DNA of 64,000 bases from Cheiracanthium punctorium (GCA_038373885.1 JAWZYV010013274.1:868001-932000); one strand, 5' to 3'. Counted from the first letter of the stretch, positions 23,189 through 35,213 are shown. Translations and numbers: made by a program. Notes: generated from the sequence alone by a model not told the origin.

Positions 23189-23930
23189 CTCATGACAGGG
23201 TAGGTAAGCATTGCAGGTTGAAAGGAAGATTTACAAAAATATGTAACCGTATTCTGTTTACAAATCCATAAATCTCGCTTATAAGTCCACTTCACATTGC
23301 TCCGGTCACAAATGGGACCCCATTTCTTCTCGATTGGACCAGAGTCGTCAGTTCTCTTTTCAACTTAAAAAATATTCAAAACTTGTTATGAAAGAGATAG
23401 CGTGCTTCTTGAAATAATTATCGTTTAGGTATCATTAAAGGTAAAAAAAATGTGGCCCTTCATCAGTAACTGGTGTCCTAGGAGATGCTTCACCTGAGAA
23501 GAAATATATTTTTTTCATGAGAGGGTAAGTAAACTTTACAGGTTGAGAATATCTACAGCTATGAGTAACCATTTTTTGTTTAGAAATTCATAAGTGTGAT
23601 GTCCACTTTCCATTGTTCCGGCGACAAATGGGACCCATTTTTTCTCGATTGAACTAGAGCTGTCCGTTCTCTTTTCAATTGAAAATTATTAAAATCTTGT
23701 CATGAAGGAGATTCGGTGCTTCTCGAACGAACTATTTCTTAGGTTTACTTATAGGCCTAAGCATGGTCTTTTATCAGCAGCTATCATACCTAGGAGATGT
23801 TTTGTTTGAGAAGCTCTGTACTCTTTTCATGACAGGGTGGGTACATTTTTCATTGACTGAATCAGAGTTTTAAAACCTTTTCAACTGAAAAGTATTACAT
23901 ACTTGGCATAAAAGAGATTCCGAGCATAAC
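23189..23930. repeat. ~320-bp tandem repeat, about 2.3 diverged copies
   Basis: Landmarks CATGACAGGGTAGGTAAGCA, CCGGTCACAAATGGGACC, TTTCTTCTCGATTGGACCAG and GTCCTAGGAGATG recur. Unit starts are at about 23191, 23516 and 23828 (periods 325 and 312). The third unit is partial, and traces of a preceding unit are visible at about 23118-23190. No function is evident. Confidence 0.75.
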
Positions 23931-24183
23931 CTGTCTGCTGAGAACTCGGGAACAACAAAACTGTCACCATAGAAATTGGGCAATGTGTGGTGGCTGTAAA
24001 GTCGAACTTCACAAAAGTGGTCACCATGGACAGGTGATCTCTTTACCAAGGTCATCATTGTAGGAAGATCCACTAATAGTTTGATGACGACTATTTCGGA
24101 CGATTACCTTGCTTGTTTACCCAACAAGCAAGTGTGACACAACGTGTGAAGGTCATAAACATTATTATTTATTTATTGATATA

Positions 24184-25241
24184 CTAGCTGAAGTACCCGT
24201 TCTTCGCACGGGAATGAATGGACTTTTTGATATTACGATTTGTGGTGATTACTATTCATTGTAATAAACAAATATAGCAAAGTGGATATCGCGTTATATT
24301 GTGTCCAATAATCATGCATACCGAATTGCAAGGCAATCGTTTGTACGGTGCAGAAGGCCATGCGGCGTAGCGCAATCTAGTGGCGAGTTTTAGCAAAACG
24401 GATACGGCGAAAATATTTTTCGCATTCAGATATCGATGTATACGAATTTTCATGACTATCGGCTGGACAGTCCTGAAGTTCATGTGTTAACGCGACATCT
24501 AGTGGCAAGTTATAGGAAAATGGATAGCGCCAAACTCTTCCCCGTGTTCAAATATCTATGTATACCTATTTTCATAGCGATCATTTGCACAGTCAAGAAG
24601 TGATACACTGCAGGGCCATCCAGTGGTTCAATAAAGTAATGATTTGCTACAGCACCGTCAAGTGGCGAGTTATAGCAAAATGGATAACGCCAAAATATTC
24701 TCATTGTTCAAATAGCTATGTATACTGATTTTCATAGCGACCGTTTGAATGGTCAAGAATTTGGCCTGCTGCAGCGTCATCTAGTGGCGACTTAAAATAA
24801 TAATGCATTGCAGTGTCATCTAGTGGTGAGTAACATCAAAAGGAACGCAGTTAGAATATATTCTTCGTGCTCAAATGTGTAAGTATAAAAAATTTTATGC
24901 CGATCGCTCGAACGGTATAGAAGTTGATGCTTTTCAGCGCCATTTAGCGGCAAGTTAAAGCAAAATGGATAGTAAAAAATATTCTCCGTGTTCTAATATT
25001 CGCGTGTACCAAATTTCATCGAAATCGGTTGGACGATATTCGCATAGCAAACGGCTAAACGGAATAGAATTCGACGTTCTTCTGCGCCACCTGGAGGCAA
25101 GTTAGAGGAAAACGGATGGCATAAAAAGCTTCTCCATGATAAAAGACTTAGGTGAACCAAATTTCATGGTGCAACGGTGCTCAACGGTGCTGGAGTTTTT
25201 CAACCTCATACACTCATACCAACATTCATTTTTATCTATAA
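24184..25241 (-). mobile_element. Non-autonomous Helitron, minus orientation, with internal minisatellite
   Basis: Read on the minus strand, the 3' end is a hairpin CCCGT-GCGAAGA-ACGGG, then TACTTCAG, then CTAG at the terminus with host T next. A stem ~10 nt before CTRR and an A/T insertion site are the Helitron hallmarks. The 5' end near 25241 reads TTATAGATAAAAATGAATG, a worn form of the usual TCTATA start. About seven internal units contain GCGCCATCTAGTGGCGAG, GCAAAATGGATA and a CTATGTATAC block. No Rep/helicase is present. The same 3' terminus occurs at 60.6 kb. Confidence 0.75.
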
Positions 25242-25249
25242 CCAGTGTC

Positions 25250-25980
25250 ATTATATATCCCAGTCTCAAATAAAATCCAGTTTCAAATCTAAGCCTCGCC
25301 AAAGTGCCAACATACGCCATTTTGCAAGCGTTTTTTCAGGAAATCATTCGAAGCATTGACCTAGCAGCAATAATATATGGGAAATGGTTCGACCGCAAAA
25401 AGGTAAAGCAAGCCTTTATTTGAAAAGTTGAATCCCTTAATACAGCCGATTTTTTTTAAATTATCAACTATAACGTGTTTTATTCATCATTACTCCGATG
25501 TACTAAATGAGAAGATTTCAATTTTCTGAAATTTGGCGGAATTCCCCCAACTTAAATCAATGTACTCATTTGGCGAGAATTCTGGAGATAGATCAATTGA
25601 AATTCCTTAATAACTGCATTATTTCTTCACGGATCATTAAAATTTAACGCTGTATTCTAATAAAACCTTTGCACTTGTTTTCAAAAATCTATTTCCTTAA
25701 GCTCTCAATAAATTGCGCCAAGCTGAAATCTGTGCAAACCGCTAGAACTCACTTTCACAAAATCGGCATTTGAGCCATTTTATTTTTTCGCCAAACTAAA
25801 ATAATTTACCTATTAGCCTCGGAAATCTTCAATTCTTATTGTTTTGCGTGTAAAGCATTACATTCCTGCTCTGATTTCCCATGCACACGATATTATAATT
25901 TAAAAAAAATAACCTTACGAATATAAACTAACCAAAAAAAAAATCATTATTATTCTTTTATTTTTACTTTGAGAATTTAA
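25250..25980. other. No gene seen
   Basis: AT-rich sequence without recognisable repeats, ends or supported frames. Confidence 0.5.
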
Positions 25981-25982
25981 AA

Positions 25983-26464
25983 CATTTTATTCGGCAAAAT
26001 CGCCACACATGGCAACCACGATCCTTATTTCACACTTTTTTCACTACAGGGGTTACAATTACGGAAAGATTTTGCGTGAAGAGCATAAAAAATCTCTTAA
26101 ATTCCGGGAACGGGTGGACTTTCAAAGTTTTAAAGTGGACTACGATTTATTCTATATTATTTTACATATCTGTGCTAAATTTCAGGCCGATAGGTTCATT
26201 TTTGTGGATTTGTATACGAACGACATTTTATTCGGCAAAATCGCCACACATGGCAACCACGATCCTTATTTTACACTTTTTTCACTACAGGGGTTACAAT
26301 TACGGAAAGATTTTTGCGTGAAGAGCATAAAAAATCTCTTAAATTCCGGGAACGGGTGGACTTTCAAAGTTTTAAAGTGGACTATGAGTTATTCTATATT
26401 ATTTTACATATCTGTGCTAAATTTCAGGCCGATAGGCCCATTTTTGTGGATTTGTATACGAATC
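25983..26464. repeat. Two near-identical 241-bp tandem repeats
   Basis: The unit beginning CATTTTATTCGGCAAAATCG at 25983 recurs at 26224. The copies differ at only a handful of positions, including a one-base indel (TTTTGCG versus TTTTTGCG). Because 241 is not a multiple of three, the 177-codon open frame across them reads the second copy in another frame, arguing that it is not a protein. The second copy ends in a CAAA microsatellite. Confidence 0.88.
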
Positions 26465-26469
26465 AAATC

Positions 26470-26521
26470 CACAAACAAACAAACAAACAAAAAAACAAAC
26501 AAACAAACAAACAAACAAACA
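26470..26521 (+). repeat. (CAAA)n microsatellite
   Basis: About 13 CAAA units with small interruptions abut the second 241-bp repeat. Such tails often mark the 3' end of a LINE or SINE, so the doublet may be a retroposon 3' region. Confidence 0.8.
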
Positions 26522-26702
26522 GAATTTCATTTTTATTTATAAGATTAGAGCAGAATTATGAATTGACATAAGGTTCCACTGTATTGAATATTTTGTAAAA
26601 GTAAACAATGTATGCGTGACGCTGCGGTTGCTTAAACTTAAAATCTAATTTCTCGTCCTTCATTCAAATAAAACTATAATGCAAATTTAAGAGCTATGCT
26701 TG

Positions 26703-26706
26703 TGTA

Positions 26707-26737
<31 letters not shown>

Positions 26738-26755
26738 GTGTTTGTGTGTGTGTGT
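26703..26755 (+). repeat. (GT)n microsatellite
   Basis: TG dinucleotides with two short interruptions. Confidence 0.85.
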
Positions 26756-26759
26756 ATTA

Positions 26760-29700
26760 TTTCTTAATGAAACTTTTTCAAAAGTATTCAAATTAACTAA
26801 TTCTACTTACAATGTACGTATATAGTATTAGAAATATAACTGCACTTTCTGTCACTTTGGCTTCGAAAACATTATTCACTAAGTTAAATTGGCATGTGAT
26901 ATGCACTGGTATGAGTCTCGCGTCGTGAAACAATATTAATGCCCATTAGGCTAATGGGTCAATCAAGTTAAACCAAAGTGTAATTGTGGCAATCAAAATT
27001 CCGCCCATTTGCAGGAAAAAACTAAAAATATAAAACAGTTTGCTTAACAGCTCTGAAAACGTGCAAATAATTATTGTAATTTGTTAAATCACTTCAAGAG
27101 AACATGAGCAAACTCAAGTGATCGAGTAAAATTTTTATACCATCTGAGTACGCACGAACTTTCTCAGACCTAGCTTACTGTTCAATATAATTTATTCAAG
27201 AACGATCGTAAAAAAGGATTACCTTTTCGCTGCTGTTTCGAATATATATTTATTTTCATTCTCTATCGAGATTTAAAAATTCCTAAGTTTCCTTTACACA
27301 AAATATTTAAATTGTTCTTATCTCTTTTCTCATTTCTTTTTTTTTATTTCGAATTCCAAAGACAAGTTCAAACTCCGTTATTAGGATTTATTAGAAGAAA
27401 GGCAAAAATAAATTGTGAATTATTAATATGGTGGATATTCAGAGGCAAAATGTGCCTTCCAAAATATCAATTTAATTTATAAATTTACATCAAGGGATTT
27501 GAAAGGCGAAAGACCTTTTCTAAATTTTTCATAAAGGAATAGAAATAAAATGTCTTTTCCGAATGAGGCAATAAAGAATAGTTAGAAACCTCATTGTTTT
27601 ATTTTCTATACTTAAAAAAGAAAAAAGTCAAAGTGAAAGAATTTGAAATTGAAAAGAGCAGCGACTTATTACGTGGTTCTCCAAACCTTTCTAAAATATT
27701 CAGCATCAGAGGAAATGTGCCATTTCTTCTTCTCCTCTTTTTCTTTGGGTGTTTTGTTTGATTAGTTTTTTTTGTTTCACTATTTCAAGTCAACGCATAT
27801 AACTTGATCAAAATGTATTCATTTAATTCGTAGAAATAGAATTAAGATGAATTTCTCATTTTGACAGTTAAGTGCTTGAGTATGACAATGTAAGTAATGA
27901 CAAGTAATGACCATGTCCTAAATTTATTGCAGCAAATAGTTAGGGAAATAAAATAACTTATTTTTCATCATCTAAAGACACACGCCTAGTTAACAGAGTT
28001 CCATGTTGCAATTTTTTTTCTTTCCAAGCTGGAGTAGTTTTCAAACGACTGTCTTCAACAGTGAATAACTATTTATTTTTATTTTGACTTTCGAAATGGT
28101 ATTATCAGTATGAATTAATTTATTCATTCAAATATTCTTTTTGACATTTATTCCTCGCCTTCTCGAATTCCCTTTTCAATTATATTCCCCATCTGCTAAC
28201 ACATAATAGATTGGTAAAGATAATATTGATTGGTCAGTGAGGGAGGCAAGCCTCACAGATTCCTGTCATTGAATTAACTCTTTGGTGAAAAAGTGAAATG
28301 GATTTAATCCACACAGGCAATTAAGTGGATGTGTGGCACAGTTTTATCATGATTCTAGGAGCTTTACGTAGCTCATCAAATCACTCGGGATTTAATAAGC
28401 CACTTTCTTGCCTCTCCCAATACTACTTCAGTTGCCCGGCTGACCATCTTTTTCAACATTGATCATGCCGACTGACTATTTTTGTAAACAAGCATAAACT
28501 ATCACTTGGGAAAAAAAATCATCCTTGGTAAACTCACTTAGTCTGATTTGTTTTCTTATTTTGAAAGTTAGGCATACTCTTATAATTCAATTCACCATAA
28601 CTGGAACATATTTTACTATGAGCAAACGAAGAATTGGTGATACAAAATCAACTTTGTTAAAATTACTTATTCCCAAGTCATACTATCTCCCACACAATTA
28701 GTGCTCACAAGAGATGATGAGAGGGGCAAGTTATGAATATTACAAATAGGCGGACTTCTCTGCCTTATGTTGTTAGGGCCTTCAATTCAAGCTTCAAACC
28801 GCATGCATAAGTACATACATCCAGTTATTAACTTGCCATCTGTCATAAATGATATAAATATAATTAGGATTCTGCTACAATTCTCAATGCAAACATTGGA
28901 GCAAAAATTATTTTGTTTTTAGGCACATCTGTGATCAAAGAAATTTGTTTCAAATTACAGAACCTCTGGAGGAGTTGTCGGAGGTAGAAAACAGAACTTT
29001 GCGGATGGCCGATTCCATGTGATATAGCTGTACTAAATCCATAAAACAACGCTTAAGTCCATGAAAAGAGAGACGACTTCTACGCACTGTACTGACTACA
29101 TTTCTTTATTGAAGTTAAAAGTAAAAAAAAAAAACTGTTTCAAGCATAATTTTAATCTAATGCATTGCGTAAAAAACGTTGATAGCATCAGGGGCATCTT
29201 ATTGTGTCGCATAGCCACACGGCTTGCCGTAGATCCGTGAAATATAGTGCAACCTCCTTGTGAGCTGATAAACGTAGAAGAAACTTTATACCAAAAGGCC
29301 AGCTTTTCACAGCCTAGAACAAAAGGTAAGCCACTCATAAGCTATTGCCCACGTGACCTTTAGAGACGGGTAGGCGTAACACATATAAAATATTTGAAAT
29401 AAATTGTCAACAACATATCGCCAAAGCAGAAGTACCAGAATTTGGCAAATACCATTACAAAAGCCTAGCAACCCTGCAAAACCAGACAGTTTAAGGAAGG
29501 CTGGCTCCCAGAATTTACATCGCATATACTAAATAGAAAGTTAGTGTGGAAGGGAAATAGCTCAATTTTCAGACACACCGGCGGATATAAGACAGAAACG
29601 AAAGCACTTTTTATCAAGCAGAAAATCTAAGTGAGGAGAGATTAAAACTGAAATACAGAATATTTGATTTACAAAAACGAAACAAAAAAAAATTGTTTTA

Positions 29701-32030
29701 GGCCCGAAATATATGCGATCTGCATCATAGAGCCCTTCCTGTGTTCTCGAAAAGTCGATAATCACTAAAAATTTGTACATAAAACTGGAATGGTACATTA
29801 TGTGACTACTACCTCCATAATATTTGAATTGCATTCTGTAACTCCGCATGATGTCATTTTGATTAATGCTCGATATCGGAGCAAGACAGACACATGAAGG
29901 TGGTCTGATGTGGAGAAAGAGTGAAGTAAACTACTGCGTTTTGCTTCTGTGACGCTACTTCCATGATTGCAACTTAATTGAAAAATAAATGAAGAGCTCT
30001 TTGCTTTTTTTATACCAAACCATAGATCTCGGTTGTCCATAATGAAAAAATTTTAAATTTAAAAGAAGGCAGCGATGCCTGTAACATTTACAATTCAATT
30101 CCTTCCATATTGTAAACGCATAAACAGCGGGTTTTTTTTTTCTTATATCTACATTCGAATCAATACAAGTACCTTTAAAAACTGAATCAACTCACTTTTA
30201 AAAAAACATCCTCGAAATTTTTCACTTTTTGACATGACTACACGACATGAATTTTTTACATCAATTAACATTGTTTTACCCCACTCAATTTATTGATCGG
30301 CAAAAACTTTTTTTTTTCGCTTTTTGTTTAAAGGGAATAAATCCAACTTTTCTTTCGTTAAAGCTTATGACAAAATAATCCTTCGGAAATTGTATATCAT
30401 CCATATATATTTATTTTTACGGCTTTTCTGAGTTATAAATAGAGAGTATAGTACAGAGGCAATTTCGGAGTGTCTGCTAAAATAATTGAGAGTATAATGC
30501 AGTCATTATAAATTATTTTTGATATTTATTTATCTAATCTTCAGGATTAAGTGTCTCGGCCGATTTTGTTAGCAATTTTATGATTTTCCTATTTTCACTC
30601 GAGTTATTTAGTAAATTTGCATATTTCTTTGTTATTCGGATATATCACGGGAATTTCATTCGAATGAATTTTTATAAATTATCCCTTGGATAAAGTTGCC
30701 CATGATGCTTTTTATGTAGTTTCGAGATTTCCTTAATTTTGCATCAGTCGCATTAAAGCTTTAAAAATTAATATCCCGCTGTCTCTATTTTTTTTAAAAC
30801 CTTGTGTTCATCTAATGATCGACAACGTTATATTTCAAACTATTGAAGCTTTACTTCTTTTATGAAAGAACGTGTTATAACCGTGCTCATCTGTAAAAAT
30901 ATTTTCAGCATTGTATATTTAGCGCAAATTTTAAAATAATTATACATTCATTTAGCACTTGAGTGCTGTTAATTCCCATTCTCATAAGTTACTTTGACTT
31001 GACTATGTTTTAAAACTAATTATAATCGTGCTAATTGAAATATCGATAGGCTACATCTGAAAGTTTTTCCAGAGATTAAAATCATAAGAGATTGTCTACT
31101 GCCATATAAAAACAAAAAATTAAGCCTGGAAATTTTCACCGGTTTTCTTTCCGTTGTTTATTAAACTTTATATTTCATTCAAAATTTATAACCAGCTTTC
31201 TGCAATATCATCGAAAGTTGTATTATTATGTATTAAGATATTATATTAGATATTATGTGAAATTATAAGACGATATAGTGAAAGAACAGAATAAATTAAA
31301 AATGTACTAATAAAATCATACACGTATGAACTTTTAGGGAGAGTATCATTGCACCACACTAGGTAAAGTACGACCCATTGCACGATCAACCCACTGCATG
31401 AGTTCGAAATATACTACATAAGGTCTGTGACAAAAAAAATTATATTTTATCTGTTTAGTGAACCGACTTCGAATACTTCTGCTTGAAACAAATTGTCCCA
31501 TTGCATAATATACAACCAACAAGACGCACAATGAAGTGTTTTGAAAATCTAACAAACATATTTGGCGTAATTCGTATACTTACATTTAAAAAAAAACAGA
31601 TGTTCAAAAAAACATCATGTTTGTTTAAACAAAACCACAAAGAAACATCATCAGGAAATTCTCTGAAATTTTGAAAAAAAAATCACATTTTTTCAAAAGG
31701 TACAATCTGCTGGACGAATTTAAAGCTGCTTTAATTTATGAAACTTGTAAGCAATTAAACCAATACCGTCTGTAATCAAACTAAAATTCGAAGAAATAAC
31801 TCAATTCTAAACTTATATTTAACTAATATGGGAATAATCCGTAACTACTTTTCTCTTGAAAATGGTTAAAAGTAAAAGAAATATGATAGATAAAAGTAGA
31901 TTACAAGTACAAAAAATATACCTATACTTATGATTATTTGAAATATTTTGCTTCAGTAACCCACATCTATGTATCTATTTTCTGTCTCCTACTCAGTTAA
32001 ATTACCCAACTCTCTGCATAACTAGCCTCG
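26760..32030. other. AT-rich stretch; GC-richer unassigned block at 28.86-30.04 kb
   Basis: CCCATTA/TAATGGG forms a small hairpin near 26942-26958. A 28431-28530 segment resembles the GACCA-TTTTT-CTATCACTT words of the 10.3-kb element. Between 28860 and 30040 both strands hold consecutive medium frames broken by stops. Plus-strand fragments such as IAKAEVPEFGKYHYKSLATL hint at an old pseudogene, but no family could be named. Confidence 0.4.
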
Positions 32031-32051
32031 ACCAAGCCTAAACCCATCGGC

Positions 32052-32153
32052 TTTTCCCAGGACTTTTATCAACTGGATTTAGCGTTGTCATCGCGACCTT
32101 CAATAAATCCTTTCTAACATCTTAAGGAAAGGCAGGGATAAAATCCTGGGAAA
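32052..32153. repeat. Foldback with ~18-bp arms
   Basis: TTTTCCCAGGACTTTTATC (32052-32070) pairs with GATAAAATCCTGGGAAA (32137-32153), with one mismatch/indel. An inner stem, ATCCTTTC with GGAAAGG, lies in the loop. The ownership is unknown; it may be a MITE core. Confidence 0.65.
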
Positions 32154-32251
32154 GACCAAGGCGAATGTCTGTGTTCTGCTCGCTATAATCCTTGCAGTGC
32201 TACACAGTAGATGGCTCTTGAGATCTGAGAAAATTTTCTCCTCATTTCCAG

Positions 32252-32473
32252 AAAGAGAAGGAGATCCAGTCGGAGTTGTTGAAAAGTGTCATTCTGAGTT
32301 CTAAATTCGGAGTTTTTCTAGAGGCTTTTTTTTTCCCTTCCATTTTATTTTATATTTTTCGGGTGCAGTTTTTCTTACTTTTTTATACCAAGTTCTCGAT
32401 GAAGAAATGTTCATTTCAGCTATCTGTAGTTACTATACTGCATTCTGCTTTGAATACTCACGATGATCGATGA
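32252..32473 (+). CDS. Candidate terminal exon with one hydrophobic segment
   Basis: The acceptor TTTTCTCCTCATTTCCAG is close to consensus and opens into 73 codons plus stop. The peptide starts KEKEIQSELLKSVILSSKF, then has a hydrophobic stretch (FFFPSILFYIFRVQFFLLFY) that could be a membrane helix, then a short cytosol-like tail ending ALNTHDDR. The hydrophobic part is encoded by T-runs, so part of the frame may be noise. The first 20 residues look coding. No family is recognised. Confidence 0.3.
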   Translation, partial: KEKEIQSELLKSVILSSKFGVFLEAFFFPSILFYIFRVQFFLLFYTKFSMKKCSFQLSVVTILHSALNTHDDR

Positions 32474-33317
32474 TTCTCCTCAACGGTTATAATATTTTAT
32501 TCAATTTAAAAGCTTCCTCCAGAAAGTAACAGCAATTTGTTTCTCCAGTGAAAATAAATGAAGGGTTTGGTTTTAAACTGTTTCTATAGCTTTGAGGCTT
32601 AAATTTAACTTGAAGGGTGCTTTTCTGCACCAATTAAAATATGAGGAGGGAATTTTTTATAATCCAAAACTTTTGTTATGTGAGAGAAGTTGTCATCTCT
32701 GTGTACTTGAAAGATGTAGAGAGGAAGATATTCTGACTGACTGACTCATCAACGCTCGGCCAAATTTATCTGACATACTGACATGAAATTGAAAAATTAG
32801 CACCCAAAGGATGTGAAAACCAAAATGTTCTTTTCACATGCACCTTTACAAGTACAACCAAAACGTTCTTTTAGTGCACCAAAACCTTCTTTTCACATTT
32901 ATCGCCATATCCAAAAGGAAAAGGGAGGCATCTAAATAATTTAATTTAAAGTGTAACAAACACAAATGGCTGAAATTCAATTGTAAAGTTTTTTTAGATA
33001 TTTCCGTGGTTTTTAAAGTCTTTTGTTTATGGGTAAAAATAATGCATACAACTGCTATTGTAATTTCATGCGAACAGTTGTAGCTATTGAAGAGGAAGTC
33101 TACAGATTCAGATTTGGATCGGTTGGACGTTGTTAGTTTGTGAAGTGTGGCAATTGAGACTATCGAACATTAAAAAGTATTTGTTAAATATTTTAAGTCT
33201 TCAAATCCGAAGGATCTGGGTAATATGTGTAATTATGGTACAGGTCGGATGCAAGAGAGGTGAGAGAAAAATTTACGGATGTGTCTGAATTTATTTTTTT
33301 CGAATTTTTATGTTTAG

Positions 33318-33503
33318 AAGAACTGTTGGTGATAGAAATGGTGTTAGGCTGGACGAGTATGTACTGGATGGAGTAGTGGCTACTAATGATACGAGTGTAG
33401 GAGAATGTAAGCATGTTGAAATGGATGGGGAAGAAGGGAGTGGTATGGGGAGTGGTATATCTGATGAAGATGATAGAATTAATGAGACATCGTTCAAAAT
33501 AGG
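33318..33503 (+). CDS. Candidate internal exon, symmetric phase 2-2, unknown acidic protein
   Basis: A long T-rich tract ending TATGTTTAG is followed by 186 bp of open, G-rich sequence ending at ATAGG followed by GTAGGT. Exon length is divisible by three and both junctions fall after the second codon base, so the exon could be skipped or inserted without frame change. The peptide (RTVGDRNGVRLDEYVLDGVV, then TNDTSVGECKHVEMDGEEGS, then an acidic tail) has varied composition with Val, Gly, Asp and Glu, unlike the window's noise frames. The minus-strand frames here are Ser/Pro/Thr-rich shadows. No domain is recognised. Confidence 0.45.
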
Positions 33504-34011
33504 GTAGGTATTTATTGCTTCGTCCAATAAGAAGTGTGTCTACCTCATGCAAGTTATACAATCGTCATACCTATCTCTCATTAAGCTATTGACCACTGAT
33601 TGCGGTTGTCATTTCCATACCGATTCAAACGGTTGTAGGGTCCTTGTCTGCCTAAATGGGGTTGTCAAAATGCAAGCATACAGCTCATGAAACTGTACAT
33701 TAAACAAGAATTAGTCCTGTGAGATATTGATATATCTGGAGTACCGGAAAGCATTGTCGATTTTTCGTATGTCAGTATTGTGCCTAGCAAGAACTATTGG
33801 AGCTAACAACATGAAATTTGGCATGCATATGAGTAGGGAAGTCACCAGGGAAGAAAATTCGGTGATTCAAAAAGATCACCACAGTCGGCAACTGGTGGTC
33901 TAAAAAACAAACATGGTAGACACAAGTTAGAATTGAAGTATTTTTACTTTTATTGCTTATTATTACGTATATCTGTACTTCTACATAAACACATTTCAAA
34001 TTCTCGGTGCT

Positions 34012-34299
34012 TTAAACCATCACATATATATAATCAATACATAATCGCGGATGTATAACCAAATTCACGATTTGCGAATAAAGAAGTTGAAAAAAGCTCT
34101 TCTTCTTAGCTCCATTGTTCCAGTCGTCCATTTTTACGATTTTGGCGAAGACTGTTTCCGATTTGGCGATCTCTCTGCGCCTTTCCATGTAAAAGTTCAC
34201 ACGATTCATCCTTTCCTCACATTTCCGAAAGGTTTTGAATGGCGATGCGCTCTCTAGTATATTTCTACGCTGTGGTACACTTACATGTTTTGAGGTCAT
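34012..34299 (-). CDS. Unassigned 95-codon frame, possible exon
   Basis: On the minus strand the frame has a charged, helix-prone core (KTFRKCEERMNRVNFYMERR, then REIAKSETVFAKIVKMDDWN) and a less coding-like C-terminal tail. GC content of 34066-34275 exceeds its flanks. A possible acceptor, GTACCACAG, lies near 34275, with a poor pyrimidine tract. The plus strand is open here as well (34051-34257). It could be an exon or a transposon-derived fragment. Confidence 0.25.
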   Translation of the reverse strand: MTSKHVSVPQRRNILESASPFKTFRKCEERMNRVNFYMERRREIAKSETVFAKIVKMDDWNNGAKKKSFFQLLYSQIVNLVIHPRLCIDYIYVMV

Positions 34300-34401
34300 T
34301 CATTTATGCTATTTTAATGGTGATGCATGCACGTGTGTGTGTATGGGAGAGTGAATACGATAATTTCTAACAGCTGCGTTCGGCTGAGCTCAAGTTATGT
34401 A

Positions 34402-34799
34402 AAGTCAAAACCCGCTTAATAGAATAGCCAATTAATAAGGGGGATATTCCATTATCCGGGATCACATTGACTAATAAATACGGTTTGGTACACTGCAAAA
34501 AATGTCTTGCAAGTTTACAGAAAAAAACTGTCCGCCAGGACGCCAGTTTACTTCGTTTTTTTTTTTACAGAAGTCTTCCAGAAATTTTATAGATTCTCAG
34601 TTTGTTTTACAGAAATCTTCCGTGTAAGGAAAAATATACGGAAGAGTTTTGTAAAATATAAGGAAATAAACTGGCGTCTTGGCTGATAATTTTTTTCTGT
34701 CAGTTTAACAGACATTTTTTTGTAGTGTACGTTGAAAATTTATTACTTATAAAAGAAGAATATTGCTTTGACCGACATTCCATTATACGGGTTCGACTG
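34402..34799. mobile_element. Pogo/Tigger-like MITE (398 bp including a nested MITE)
   Basis: The left end reads AAGTCAAAACCCGCTTAATA and the right end on the other strand CAGTCGAACCCGTATAATGG. TA precedes the left end, while the right flank is TC. ATTCCATTATCCGG inside is typical of Tigger ends. The CACTG-type MITE at 34491-34727 is inserted within it at a TA. Confidence 0.6.
34491..34727 (+). mobile_element. CACTG-end MITE, copy 1 (nested)
   Basis: The 237-bp element is flanked by TA on both sides (34489-34490, 34728-34729). Ends are CACTGCAAAAAATGTC and GACATTTTTTTGTAGTG. Long imperfect arms contain ACTGTCCGCCAGGACGCCAG and AAACTGGCGTCTTGGCTG. The centre has paired CTTCCGT / ACGGAAG blocks. 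TA duplication suggests a Tc1/mariner-type source; no transposase is present. Confidence 0.85.
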
Positions 34800-34829
34800 T
34801 CATATACCTCACTCGGACGACCGGTATTG

Positions 34830-35170
34830 ATTTCGGTGCATAGGATGAATAGCTTTTTTTACAAGGATACAAAGAGTAATTCGTATTTATTAAGACCTAT
34901 GGACGAATATTCTTGAAAGTGCGCTATCGTTTAAGCAGTGCATTTGATTGGGTGTAAATTGGGTATGAATATTATAGGTGACGATTATATGGCCTACTTA
35001 GATTTTAGCATGGGTAGAATTCATAGCTTGTTCATTGGGTTGCAAAAATAACTCTTATGCATTAAAGCCTATAGACGCAAACTACTTAAAGTGTTGAGTA
35101 TCTATATGGTGCATTCGATTCAGCTCTAATTATCAGGTACGCATATTACAGGTCACTGTCTTACAAACTG
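34830..35170. repeat. Two diverged ~178-bp tandem units
   Basis: Paired landmarks are AAGACCTATGGACG with AAAGCCTATAGACG, CTTGAAAGTGCGCTATC with CTTAAAGTGTTGAGTATC, GTGCATTTGATT with GTGCATTCGATT, and ATTATAGGTGACG with ATTACAGGTCACTG. Confidence 0.6.
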
Positions 35171-35213
35171 TATAGATTTTGATTTGTGTAGGACTTAGTT
35201 TTTCACAGAACTA

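Noticed and set aside
24130..24145. CGTGTGAAGGTC resembling the SINE word GATGTGTGAAGGTC
   Set aside because: The match does not extend on either side; treated as coincidence.
24360..25105. Regularly spaced repeats suggestive of a CRISPR array
   Set aside because: Units are diverged, spacers are themselves repetitive, and the array is inside a Helitron in eukaryotic-type DNA.
26009..26542. 177-codon open frame, the longest after the LINE
   Set aside because: It crosses two 241-bp tandem copies in different frames and runs into a CAAA microsatellite; the openness follows from the repeat, not from coding.
28923..28982. Short plus-strand exon-like segment (acceptor TTTTGTTTTTAG, donor-like GGAG followed by GTAGAA)
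   Set aside because: Only about 20 codons, weak donor, and the opposite strand is equally open.
29096..30040. Series of 70-95-codon minus-strand frames
   Set aside because: Hydrophobic, low-diversity translations without splice context or motifs; possibly antisense of an old pseudogene.
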